Source of the DNA: Rhizobium subbaraonis
GTDB taxonomy: Bacteria; Pseudomonadota; Alphaproteobacteria; Rhizobiales; Rhizobiaceae
Length of the DNA: 64,000 bases
Direction of reading: 5' to 3'
Assembly: GCF_900220975.1 (NCBI RefSeq)
Contig: NZ_OBQD01000005.1
Span: forward strand, 139,447-203,446
Shown here piece after piece: positions 56,303-64,000 of this stretch (positions are counted from its first letter, which is position 1; every line of letters begins with the position of its first letter). Below the pieces are notes generated by a model that searched no databases, was not told the origin of the DNA, and saw only the letters and a program-made list of their open reading frames with translations. A program made the translations under genes and the position numbers.

Positions 56303-57946
56303 ATGGAGTCGATGATCGTCATGATCAACCTGCTCGGGGCGGTGGCTTTGCTGCTGTTCGGTCTGGCGCAGGTCAAGGACGGGGCGACGCGCACCCTTGG
56401 CGGGCGGCTGCGCAAGAGCCTGACCTTGGGCACAGGTGGCCCCATGCGCGCCTTCGTGTCCGGTTTTCTCGCGACACTCGCGCTGCAGAGTTCGACTGCG
56501 ACGGCGCTGATGACGGCCTCCTTCGTTGAGAAGAACCTTATCCGCTCGCGGATGGCGCAGATCGTCCTTCTCGGCGCGAATGTCGGCACCGCCGTGACGG
56601 CCTGGATTGTCGCGACCGGGATCGAATGGGTCGCGCCGCTGGTCATCCTCGCGGGCGTCATTCTCTATCGGGGCGCTTCGACGTGGCGGCAGGGGGCCGG
56701 TGGCGCACTGGTCGGTATCGGCCTCATGCTCCTGTCGCTGCATCTGCTGAGCCAGGCGACGGAGCCGATGCGGCAGTCCCAGGCGCTTGCGGCCTTTCTC
56801 ACCCTTCTAGACGGTGCGTGGCCGGTGGCGTTGGCGTTTTCGACCGTTCTGGCCTTCTTGTCGTCGTCGAGCCTTGCGGTGGTCGTGCTCATTCTCTCGC
56901 TGGCTTCGACCGGCATCGTTTCTCCGGGGCTGACGGTCGTCCTGGTGCTGGGCGCCAATCTCGGTGGCGCCATTCCCCCCGTCATCGCCACGCTCAAGGC
57001 GCCGGCGCCAGCGCGCCGGGTGACGATCGCCAACCTCTTCGTGCGTGCGGTCGGGTGCCTGATCGCGCTACCGTTTGCAGGTCTTGCCGCCGACGCGTTG
57101 GCAATGCTGCCGCTGCCGCCTTCGAAGCTGCCGGTCGACGCGCATCTGGCCTTCAATCTGATGGTGGCCGCGGTCTTCTGGCCGCTGTCGCCACTGCTGG
57201 CCAGGCTGATGGAAAAGCTCGTGCCGGACGAGCCGCGCGGCGAAACGGGGCCACGGTATCTGGATGAGGCCGCGCTGGCGACACCCGTCGTCGCCCTTGC
57301 CGGCGCGACACGCGAAGTCCTGCGGGTCGGCGACCTGATCGAGGCGATGCTGATCCGGACGATGAAGGCCTTCGAGGAGAACAATCTTGCCGAACTCGAC
57401 CGAATCGGCGCGATCGAGAAGCAGGTCGACGAGTTGCAGCAGGCGATCAAGGTCTATCTCTCGCGCCTCGGTAACAAGGGGCTCAGCGAAGACAACGCCG
57501 CCCGGTCGATCGTCATCATCGACTATGCGATCAACCTCGAGCACATCGGCGACATCATCGAGAAGGGCCTGCAGGAGCAGGTGCGCAAGAAGGTGCTGAA
57601 CGGCTTGCGTTTTTCCACCGACGGCTATGAAGAGTTGTCTGGCCTGTTCCATCTCACCATCGAGAACCTGCGGATCGCACAGACCATCCTCGTGTCCCGC
57701 GACGCGTCGCTCGCCCGGCAGTTGGTCGAGGTCAAGGTGTCGGTAAGGCACATGGAGAAGCAATCCGCCGAGCGGCATCTCGCCCGGCTGCGCGACGGAA
57801 GGCTGGACAGCCTGCAGACGAGCTCGCTCCACCTGGACATGCTGCGCGACCTCAAGCGCATTACCGCCCACCTCGTTTCCGTCGCCTATCCGATCCTCGA
57901 CGAAAGCGGACTTCTTGTCGAAAGCCGTCTGCGGGAAGCGGAGTAG
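56303..57946 (+). CDS. Na/Pi-cotransporter II family protein with PhoU-like domain
   Basis: This 547-residue membrane protein is of the PNaS family. Two inverted half-repeats each hold a substrate motif: LALQSSTATALMTASFV near residue 60 and LSSSSLAVVVLILSLAS near 195, with GANVGTAVTAWI and GANLGGAIPPVIATL alongside. After about residue 350 comes a soluble helical PhoU-like domain (IEKQVDELQQAIKVYLSRLG, AINLEHIGDIIEKGLQEQV). It may take up phosphate with sodium; no phosphate regulon gene is next to it. Confidence 0.9.
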   Translation: MESMIVMINLLGAVALLLFGLAQVKDGATRTLGGRLRKSLTLGTGGPMRAFVSGFLATLALQSSTATALMTASFVEKNLIRSRMAQIVLLGANVGTAVTAWIVATGIEWVAPLVILAGVILYRGASTWRQGAGGALVGIGLMLLSLHLLSQATEPMRQSQALAAFLTLLDGAWPVALAFSTVLAFLSSSSLAVVVLILSLASTGIVSPGLTVVLVLGANLGGAIPPVIATLKAPAPARRVTIANLFVRAVGCLIALPFAGLAADALAMLPLPPSKLPVDAHLAFNLMVAAVFWPLSPLLARLMEKLVPDEPRGETGPRYLDEAALATPVVALAGATREVLRVGDLIEAMLIRTMKAFEENNLAELDRIGAIEKQVDELQQAIKVYLSRLGNKGLSEDNAARSIVIIDYAINLEHIGDIIEKGLQEQVRKKVLNGLRFSTDGYEELSGLFHLTIENLRIAQTILVSRDASLARQLVEVKVSVRHMEKQSAERHLARLRDGRLDSLQTSSLHLDMLRDLKRITAHLVSVAYPILDESGLLVESRLREAE

Positions 57947-58022
57947 CTTGTGAATTTCCTTTGTCTGGCGCGGGGTGCGTTTGGTATGCAACCGCATCCA
58001 ACAGCATGAAACGAGGATGACG

Positions 58023-59390
58023 ATGCAAAAGGAAGAGACCAAACGCAGCTGCCTGGCGGTCATTCTGGCGGCCGGGGAAAGCACCCGGATGAAGTCGTCC
58101 CAGTCGAAAGTGCTGCATCCGATCGGCAACCGGCCGATGATCGCCCATGTCGTCGATGCGCTGGCGGCGGCCGGCATCAGCGAGATTGCGCTCGTTCTCG
58201 GGCGCGACGCCGAAAAGGTCGAGGCGGCGGCGCGCCATCCATCCGTCAGGGCGGAGACCTATATCCAGAATGAGCGGTTGGGAACGGCACATGCGGTCCT
58301 GGCGGCCCGCGAGGCGATCGCCAAGGGCTATGACGACGTGCTGGTCGTCTTCGGTGATACGCCGCTTCTAACGCAGACGCCGCTGCAAGACGCGCGCGCC
58401 GGGCTTGCCGGCGGCAGCGATGTCGTTGTCGTCGGCTTCATGGCCGCCGATCCGTTCGGCTATGGCCGACTGCTTGTAGAGAACGGCGAACTCGTCGCCA
58501 TCCGCGAGGAGAAGGATGCGACACCGGCGGAGCGTGCTATTCCCTATTGCAACGGCGGGCTGATGGCGATCGATGGGCGCAAGGCGCTCGGCCTGATCGA
58601 GAAGATCGGCAACGCCAATGCCAAGGGTGAGTATTATCTGACCGACATCGTGGAAGTCGTTCGCGCAGCCGGCGGCCATGCCACGACGGTCGAGGCGCCG
58701 GAGGAGGAGCTGACCGGCTGCAATACCCGCGCCGAACTCGCCTTTATCGAGCGCCTCTGGCAGCAGCGCCGCCGCACCGCGCTGATGCTGTCCGGCGTCT
58801 CGATGGTGGCGCCCGAAACCGTGTTTCTGTCTTATGATACAACCGTGGGGCAGGATGTAACGATCGAGCCGAACGTGGTGTTCGGTCCGGGTGTGACCGT
58901 CGAAAGCGGTGCCGTCATCCACGCCTTCTCGCATATTGAAGGCGCGCATGTGAGCGCCGGCGCGTCGGTCGGCCCGTTCGCGCGCCTGCGCCCGGGGGCC
59001 AACCTTGGGCCGGACTCGAAGGTCGGAAACTTCTGCGAGGTGAAGAAGGCCGAGATAGGGGCGGGGGCGAAGGTCAACCACCTCACCTATATCGGCGACG
59101 CGTTCATCGGCGCGGGCAGCAACATCGGTGCAGGCACCATCACCTGCAACTATGACGGCATCAACAAGCACGAGACGCGGATCGGCGAGAACGCCTTCAT
59201 CGGCTCCAATTCGGCGCTGGTCGCCCCGGTGACGATCGGAGACGGCGCCTACGTCGCCTCCGGTAGCGTCATTACCGAGGACGTGCCCGCGGATGCGGTC
59301 GCCTTCGGCCGGGCGCGCCAGGAAAACAAGCCGGAGCGCGCCAGGCTCGTCCGCGAACGCAATGCCGCCCTCAAGGCAGCACGGAAGTAG
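58023..59390 (+). CDS. glmU: Bifunctional UDP-N-acetylglucosamine pyrophosphorylase/glucosamine-1-phosphate acetyltransferase
   Basis: GlmU makes UDP-GlcNAc for peptidoglycan and LPS. This 455-residue protein has the uridylyltransferase [11 protein letters not shown] near residue 15, VVFGDTPLL, and the C-terminal left-handed beta-helix acetyltransferase domain with [53 protein letters not shown] at 58023 is chosen because GAGG is six bases ahead; a nearby ATG at 58017 overlaps the ribosome-binding site. glmS follows 221 bases later. Confidence 0.97.
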   Translation: MQKEETKRSCLAVILAAGESTRMKSSQSKVLHPIGNRPMIAHVVDALAAAGISEIALVLGRDAEKVEAAARHPSVRAETYIQNERLGTAHAVLAAREAIAKGYDDVLVVFGDTPLLTQTPLQDARAGLAGGSDVVVVGFMAADPFGYGRLLVENGELVAIREEKDATPAERAIPYCNGGLMAIDGRKALGLIEKIGNANAKGEYYLTDIVEVVRAAGGHATTVEAPEEELTGCNTRAELAFIERLWQQRRRTALMLSGVSMVAPETVFLSYDTTVGQDVTIEPNVVFGPGVTVESGAVIHAFSHIEGAHVSAGASVGPFARLRPGANLGPDSKVGNFCEVKKAEIGAGAKVNHLTYIGDAFIGAGSNIGAGTITCNYDGINKHETRIGENAFIGSNSALVAPVTIGDGAYVASGSVITEDVPADAVAFGRARQENKPERARLVRERNAALKAARK

Positions 59391-59407
59391 GCGGCCGAGT
59401 AGCCTTC

Positions 59408-59455
59408 GGCGTTAACGCCTGAAACCGAAAGTGAGCGCGGGACGATTGCGCTCAC
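59408..59455. repeat. Palindrome and stem-loop between glmU and glmS
   Basis: A perfect 12-base palindrome GGCGTTAACGCC lies at 59408-59419, followed by an 8-base-stem hairpin GTGAGCGC/GCGCTCAC with a 9-base loop at 59431-59455. There is no T run, so it is not a typical terminator; it lies within the 221-base glmU-glmS spacer. Confidence 0.6.
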
Positions 59456-59611
59456 TCCAAAAATCACTACCAGAATGCGGCACTTACACCGCATACCGCC
59501 GAAAGTCGGAATCGATTTTCGCTTCGGCTTGTGCGCCGAATGCAATGGCCGCATTTTCCTGTCCCGCTGTCGGACGCGAAACCTGCGGCAGTCCAAGGAC
59601 GGAGTGGTTTT

Positions 59612-61438
59612 ATGTGCGGTATTGTCGGCATCGTCGGGACGGAGCCTGTCGCCGGGCGGCTGGTGGAGGCGTTGAAGCGTCTGGAGTACCGGGGGTACGA
59701 TTCGGCCGGCGTGGCAACCATCCGCGACGGTCGGCTGGAGCGCCGCCGCGCCGAGGGGAAGCTGGTCAATCTGGAAGCCCGGCTTGCCGAACAGCCGCTC
59801 GAAGGCACGATCGGCATCGCCCATACCCGTTGGGCCACGCACGGCGCGCCGACCGAGGGCAACGCCCATCCGCATTTCACCGAAGGCGTTGCTGTCGTCC
59901 ACAACGGGATCATCGAGAATTTCTCGGAGATCAAGGACGAACTGATCGCCGACGGCGCGACGTTCGCCACCCAGACGGACACTGAAGTCATAGCCCAGCT
60001 GCTGGCGAAGCTTCGGCGCGAAGGCTACGGCCGGCGCGACGCCATGCTCGCCATGCTGCAGCGGGTGAGCGGCGCCTATGCGCTGGCGGTGATGTTCGAG
60101 GACGATCCGTCGACCATCATGGTCGCCCGGAACGGCCCTCCGCTGGCAATCGGCCACGGTCAGGGCGAGATGTTCCTGGGCTCGGACGCGATCGCGCTTG
60201 CGCCCTTCACCTCGGAGATCACCTATCTGGTGGATGGCGACTGGGCGGTGGTGGGCCGCAACGGCGTGCACATCTTCGATCTGGAGGGCAATCCGGTCGA
60301 ACGCCGCCGGCAGGTCTCCAGCGCTGCGGCCTACATGATCGACAAGGGCAACCATCGGCATTTCATGGAGAAGGAGATCCATGAGCAGTCCGAAGTGGTG
60401 TCGCACACACTCAGTCACTATATCGACTTCATCGAAAACAAGGTGAGAAAGCCTGCGGAGGAGATTGATTTCTCTTCTGTTTCTAGCCTTGCAATATCCG
60501 CCTGCGGTACGGCTTACCTCGCCGGCCTCGTCGGCAAGTACTGGTTCGAACGGCTAGCGCGGCTGCCGGTGGAAATCGATGTCGCCTCCGAATTCCGCTA
60601 CCGCGAAATGCCGCTGAACCCGACGTCTGCGGCGCTGTTCATCTCGCAATCCGGCGAGACGGCCGACACGCTTGCGTCCCTGCGTTACTGCAAGGATGCC
60701 GGGCTGAAGATCGGCGCCATCGTGAATGCGCCCGAATCGACCATCGCCCGCGAGGCCGACGTGGTATTTCCGACGCTGGCCGGACCGGAGATCGGCGTCG
60801 CCTCCACCAAGGCCTTCACCTGCCAGCTCGCCGTGCTCGCGTCGCTGGCGATACAGGCCGGCCGCGCGCGCGGCACGCTGTCTGGGGAGGAAGAGGCCGC
60901 GCTGGTGCGAAATCTCGCGGAAACGCCGCGACTGATCGCCAACGTCCTCAACACCATCCAGCCGTCCATCGAGCTTCTGGCGCGCGAGCTGTCGAAGTGC
61001 AGAGACGTCCTCTATCTCGGCCGCGGCACCAGCTATCCGCTCGCGCTGGAGGGCGCGCTGAAGCTGAAGGAAATTTCCTACATCCACGCGGAAGGCTATG
61101 CGGCGGGCGAACTGAAGCACGGGCCGATCGCGCTGATCGACGAGAACATGCCTGTTATCGTCATCGCGCCGTTTGATCGCTTCTTCGAAAAGACCGTCTC
61201 GAACATGCAGGAAGTCGCGGCCCGCGGCGGCCGGATCATCTTCATCACCGACGAGCGCGGGGCGGCTGCGACAAAGCTCGAAACGATGGCGACGATCGTG
61301 CTGCCGGCCGTCGACGAGATCATCGCGCCGGTGCTCTACGCGCTGCCGATCCAGCTCATCGCCTATCACACCGCTGTCTTCATGGGCACGGACGTAGACC
61401 AGCCGCGCAACCTCGCGAAATCCGTGACGGTCGAATGA
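59612..61438 (+). CDS. glmS: Glutamine-fructose-6-phosphate aminotransferase (isomerizing)
   Basis: This 608-residue enzyme makes glucosamine 6-phosphate, the first step to UDP-GlcNAc. It begins MCGIVGIVG, so Cys2 becomes the N-terminal nucleophile of the glutaminase domain after Met removal. HTRWATHG and the two SIS domains (ACGTAYLAG, SQSGETADTL, YLGRGTSYPLALEGALKLKEISY) follow, ending KSVTVE. The start has GGAG eleven bases ahead. No glmS ribozyme is present. The GNAT gene overlaps its stop. Confidence 0.97.
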   Translation: MCGIVGIVGTEPVAGRLVEALKRLEYRGYDSAGVATIRDGRLERRRAEGKLVNLEARLAEQPLEGTIGIAHTRWATHGAPTEGNAHPHFTEGVAVVHNGIIENFSEIKDELIADGATFATQTDTEVIAQLLAKLRREGYGRRDAMLAMLQRVSGAYALAVMFEDDPSTIMVARNGPPLAIGHGQGEMFLGSDAIALAPFTSEITYLVDGDWAVVGRNGVHIFDLEGNPVERRRQVSSAAAYMIDKGNHRHFMEKEIHEQSEVVSHTLSHYIDFIENKVRKPAEEIDFSSVSSLAISACGTAYLAGLVGKYWFERLARLPVEIDVASEFRYREMPLNPTSAALFISQSGETADTLASLRYCKDAGLKIGAIVNAPESTIAREADVVFPTLAGPEIGVASTKAFTCQLAVLASLAIQAGRARGTLSGEEEAALVRNLAETPRLIANVLNTIQPSIELLARELSKCRDVLYLGRGTSYPLALEGALKLKEISYIHAEGYAAGELKHGPIALIDENMPVIVIAPFDRFFEKTVSNMQEVAARGGRIIFITDERGAAATKLETMATIVLPAVDEIIAPVLYALPIQLIAYHTAVFMGTDVDQPRNLAKSVTVE

Positions 61439-61929
61439 TCATCCGCGACGAGACGCCGGCGGATGTGGACGCCATCGGCGCCCTGACGGCGGAGGCATTT
61501 GCCACCATGCCTTACAGCGACGGATCGGAGCCGGCGATCATCGAGCGCCTGCGCGCAACCGGTGCGCTGACATTCTCGCTCGTCGCCGAGGAAAACGGGA
61601 CCATCGTCGGTCACGTGGCGTTCTCCCCAGTTTCCGTATCCGGCGAGGGCGGCGGCTGGTTCGGTCTCGGGCCGATCTCGGTGGAACCTGCTCGGCAGCG
61701 GGCCGGTATCGGCAGCGCGCTTGTGCGGGCGGGGCTGGAACGCCTGAGGCAGATCGGTGCGAAGGGGTGTGTGCTGGCGGGCGATCCCGGCTATTATGCC
61801 CGTTTCGGCTTCGCTTGTGATCCCGCCTTTACCTCGCCCGGCATCCCTCACGAGTATTTCATGAGGCTGGCTCTTTCTCCGGTTTACGCGGGCGGGACGG
61901 TTACCTATCATCCGGCTTTCTTCGGCTGA
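61435..61929 (+). CDS. GNAT family N-acetyltransferase (YhbS-like)
   Basis: This 164-residue acetyltransferase has the acetyl-CoA-binding pattern V-x-x-x-R-Q-R-x-G-I-G (VEPARQRAGIGSALVRAGLERL) and VLAGDPGYYARFGF, a hallmark of the YhbS/Eis-like group. The substrate is unknown. The ATG overlaps the glmS stop by four bases (ATGA), which points to translational coupling. DUF502 follows 22 bases later. Confidence 0.9.
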   Translation: MIIRDETPADVDAIGALTAEAFATMPYSDGSEPAIIERLRATGALTFSLVAEENGTIVGHVAFSPVSVSGEGGGWFGLGPISVEPARQRAGIGSALVRAGLERLRQIGAKGCVLAGDPGYYARFGFACDPAFTSPGIPHEYFMRLALSPVYAGGTVTYHPAFFG

Positions 61930-61951
61930 GGTTCCGGACGGCACACTGGCG

Positions 61952-62650
61952 ATGACCGATATCGTTCCGCGACTTTCCGTGGCCACGCGGCTGCGCAACA
62001 ATTTTCTGACCGGGCTCGTCATCTGCGCCCCGATCGCGATCACCATCTGGCTGACCTGGACGTTCATCCACTGGGCAGACAGCTGGGTGAAGCCGTACAT
62101 CCCGACAAAGTACAATCCGGAGAACTACTTCGAGTTCGCCATTCCCGGCTTCGGGCTTTTGATTGCACTGGTCGTTATCACGCTCGTGGGCTTTCTCGGC
62201 AAGAACCTGATCGGACGATCGATCGTCAATTTTGGCGAGACGATCCTCAACCGCACGCCGCTGGTCAGCACGATCTACAAGAGCCTCAAGCAGATCTTCG
62301 AATCAGTGCTGAAGGAGAAGGGGACGTCCTTCAACAAGGCGGGGCTGATCGAGTATCCAAGCGCCGGCCTTTGGTCCGTCGTCTTCATTGCCACCGATGC
62401 CAAGGGCGAGATGAAGTCGAAGTTCGATGCCATGGGCCGCGACATGGTGGCGTGCTTTCTGCCGCCGACGCCGTTTCCGACCGCCGGCTACCTCGTCTTC
62501 GTGCCGCGCGAGAAGATCGTACTGCTAGACATGAGCGCGGAGGACGCGGCCAAGCTGATCATCTCGGTCGGCCTCGTCAATCCGCCGGACAAGCTCGTGA
62601 GCGCGCCGACGCCGTTCTCCGCAAAGCTGAAAGAGAAATTCCGCAAGTAG
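61952..62650 (+). CDS. DUF502 family membrane protein
   Basis: This 232-residue protein has two N-terminal membrane spans (FLTGLVICAPIAITIWLTWTFI and FGLLIALVVITLVGFLG) and a soluble domain with NFGETILNRTPLVSTIYKSLKQIFESV, the DUF502 core, and PPTPFPTAGYLVFVPREKI. Function unknown. It shares a transcript with glmS and the GNAT gene by spacing. It converges on recG, the stops one base apart. Confidence 0.88.
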   Translation: MTDIVPRLSVATRLRNNFLTGLVICAPIAITIWLTWTFIHWADSWVKPYIPTKYNPENYFEFAIPGFGLLIALVVITLVGFLGKNLIGRSIVNFGETILNRTPLVSTIYKSLKQIFESVLKEKGTSFNKAGLIEYPSAGLWSVVFIATDAKGEMKSKFDAMGRDMVACFLPPTPFPTAGYLVFVPREKIVLLDMSAEDAAKLIISVGLVNPPDKLVSAPTPFSAKLKEKFRK

Positions 62651-62651
62651 A

Positions 62652-64000
62652 TCAACCCGCGCGCAGGAAGCGTATCGCCTCGTCGCGGCGGAAAAGATAG
62701 AGCAGGGTGCGGATCGCCTGGCCGCGCTCGCCCTCCAGATTGGGATCCTTTTCCAGCACGTAGGCCGCTTCCTTGCGGGCGATCTCCAGAAGATCGCCGT
62801 GCGCTTCGATACTGGCAACGAGAAAGCCCGGGGTACCAGACTGTCGGGTGCCGAGCAGCTCGCCTTCGCCGCGCAGCTTCAGGTCCTCCTCGGCGATCCG
62901 GAAGCCATCCTCGGTCTCGCGCAGAATGCCGAGCCGCGCCCGGCCGTTCTCGCTGAGCGGTCCCTTGTAGAGCAGGATGCAGGAGGAGGCCCCTTGGCCG
63001 CGCCCGACGCGGCCGCGCAACTGGTGGAGCTGGGCGAGCCCGAAGCGCTCGGCATGCTCGATCACCATGATCGTGGCGTCGGGGACGTCAACGCCGACCT
63101 CGACGACGGTCGTGGCGACCAGCAGCCGCGTCTCGCCGTTCTTGTAGGCGAGCATGGCTTCGTCCTTCTGCGGTCCGCTCATGCGTCCGTGCACGAGGCC
63201 GACGGCGTCGCCGAACACGCTTTTCAGCGTCTCGTGCCGCTCTTCCACAGACATCAGGTCGGATTCCTCGGTCTCCTCGACCAGCGGGCAGATCCAGTAG
63301 GCCTTCTTGCCTTCGGCGATAGCCGTGCGCAGCCGGTCGACGATCTCGCCGGTGCGCTCCTGCGGCATCACCACCGTCTGGATCGGCTGGCGGCCGGCGG
63401 GCTTCTCGGTCAGCTTGGAGACGTCCATGTCGCCGAAGGCGGCGAGCACGAGCGTGCGCGGGATCGGCGTCGCGGTCATCACCAGCATGTGCGGCGAGAT
63501 CCCCTTGGCCGTCAGCCGCAGCCGCTGGTGGACGCCGAACCGGTGCTGTTCGTCCACGACGGCAAGCGCCAGGTCGCGGTAGACGACGCTGTCCTGGAAC
63601 AGCGCATGCGTGCCGACGACGATGTTCGTTTCGCCGCTTTCGATGCGCCTGAGAATATCGTCGCGCTCGCGGCCCTTGGTGCGGCCGGTCAGGACGTCGA
63701 TGTGGATGCCGGTGGGCGCGGCCATCCTCGACAGGGTCGCATGGTGCTGTCGGGCGAGGATTTCCGTCGGCGCCATCAGCACCGCCTGCCCACCGGCCTC
63801 GACGGCGGCCAGCATCGCCATCAGCGCCACCGCCGTCTTGCCCGATCCGACGTCGCCTTGCAAAAGCCGCAGCATGCGCTGGTCGGTCGCCATGTCGGCC
63901 TTGATCTCGCTGATCGCCAAAGTCTGGCTGCCTGTCAAAGCAAAGGGCAGGGCAGAAAGCACCGGTTCGGACAGCTTTCCGGTCGCCACCACCGGACGGC
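62652..64000 (-). CDS. recG: ATP-dependent DNA helicase RecG, C-terminal part
   Basis: The last 449 residues of RecG, which remodels replication forks and recombination intermediates, are visible; the frame continues past the right edge, so the N-terminal wedge domain is outside the window. Helicase motifs seen are I (GDVGSGKTAVA), II (VVDEQHRFGVHQR), III (TATPIPRTL), V (VATTVVEVGVDVPDA) and VI (QLRGRVGRGQG), followed by the TRG region (LKLRGEGELLGTRQSG). Confidence 0.96.
   Translation of the reverse strand, partial: RPVVATGKLSEPVLSALPFALTGSQTLAISEIKADMATDQRMLRLLQGDVGSGKTAVALMAMLAAVEAGGQAVLMAPTEILARQHHATLSRMAAPTGIHIDVLTGRTKGRERDDILRRIESGETNIVVGTHALFQDSVVYRDLALAVVDEQHRFGVHQRLRLTAKGISPHMLVMTATPIPRTLVLAAFGDMDVSKLTEKPAGRQPIQTVVMPQERTGEIVDRLRTAIAEGKKAYWICPLVEETEESDLMSVEERHETLKSVFGDAVGLVHGRMSGPQKDEAMLAYKNGETRLLVATTVVEVGVDVPDATIMVIEHAERFGLAQLHQLRGRVGRGQGASSCILLYKGPLSENGRARLGILRETEDGFRIAEEDLKLRGEGELLGTRQSGTPGFLVASIEAHGDLLEIARKEAAYVLEKDPNLEGERGQAIRTLLYLFRRDEAIRFLRAG

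Noticed and set aside
59391-59611. glmS ribozyme
   Set aside because: The conserved cleavage-core sequence is not visible; such ribozymes are essentially a Gram-positive feature.

Overview
The window reads as a stretch of core chromosome from an alphaproteobacterium of the Rhizobiaceae (Ensifer/Sinorhizobium, Rhizobium, Shinella type). This rests on the high G+C content, class II DAHP synthase, the aapJQMP general amino-acid transporter, a class I PHA synthase with a phasin elsewhere, DUF992, DUF3126 and an NDUFS6-like zinc protein, the run rlpA-dac-tmk-holB, metG-tatD-MBL, and the cluster ppiD-like-trpD-trpC-moaC-moeA. The family assignment is an inference from gene content and remembered gene order; no database was searched. 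I see no insertion sequence, prophage, CRISPR array, integrase or toxin-antitoxin pair. Almost all genes are intact; only the two window edges cut genes (aroG at the left, recG at the right).

Layout. 1-5.1 kb: end of class II DAHP synthase with a good terminator, a GFA-family protein, sthA, and a minus-strand sfsA-map-radC group. 5.2-12.3 kb: phaC facing a small lipoprotein, then an aminotransferase, hom and recJ. 12.3-13.3 kb: four tRNA-Glu genes (one CUC, three identical UUC), each with its own recognisable promoter. 13.5-18.5 kb: an M15-type peptidase lipoprotein, glyoxalase I, a double cold-shock protein followed by DUF192 and zinc-ribbon genes, and a secreted alginate-lyase-like protein. 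18.7-26.7 kb: a complete kdp potassium system, kdpF-A-B-C-D-E, preceded by a 27-residue membrane microprotein.

27-37.7 kb: DUF992, rlpA, a PBP5-like protein with degenerate motifs, tmk and holB (both with TTG starts), a TauE/SafE permease, metG-tatD-MBL hydrolase and purC. 37.7-42.1 kb: aapJ-(hairpin)-aapQMP with a terminator. 42.4-47.3 kb: metC, an FAD monooxygenase, an NDUFS6-like protein, an alpha/beta hydrolase, cysE and DUF3126. 47.4-50 kb: a phasin with a strong promoter and a bidirectional terminator, facing an RTX serralysin-like metalloprotease. 50.4-56 kb: a tightly packed PPIase-trpD-trpC-moaC-moeA operon. 56.3-64 kb: Na/Pi cotransporter, glmU, glmS, a GNAT, DUF502 and the end of recG.

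Functional themes are cell-wall precursor supply and remodelling (glmU, glmS, rlpA, dac, M15), carbon and nitrogen storage or uptake (phaC, phasin, aap), sulfur and aspartate-family amino acids (hom, metC, cysE), potassium homeostasis (kdp) and DNA replication or repair (recJ, radC, tmk, holB, recG). The parts most worth a second look are the kdp-leading microprotein, the PBP5-like protein lacking two of three active-site motifs, the lyase-like protein with a replaced catalytic His, the orphan RTX protease with an internal 88-residue duplication, and the promoter-by-promoter organisation of the tRNA-Glu array. I did not find a convincing entirely new system.
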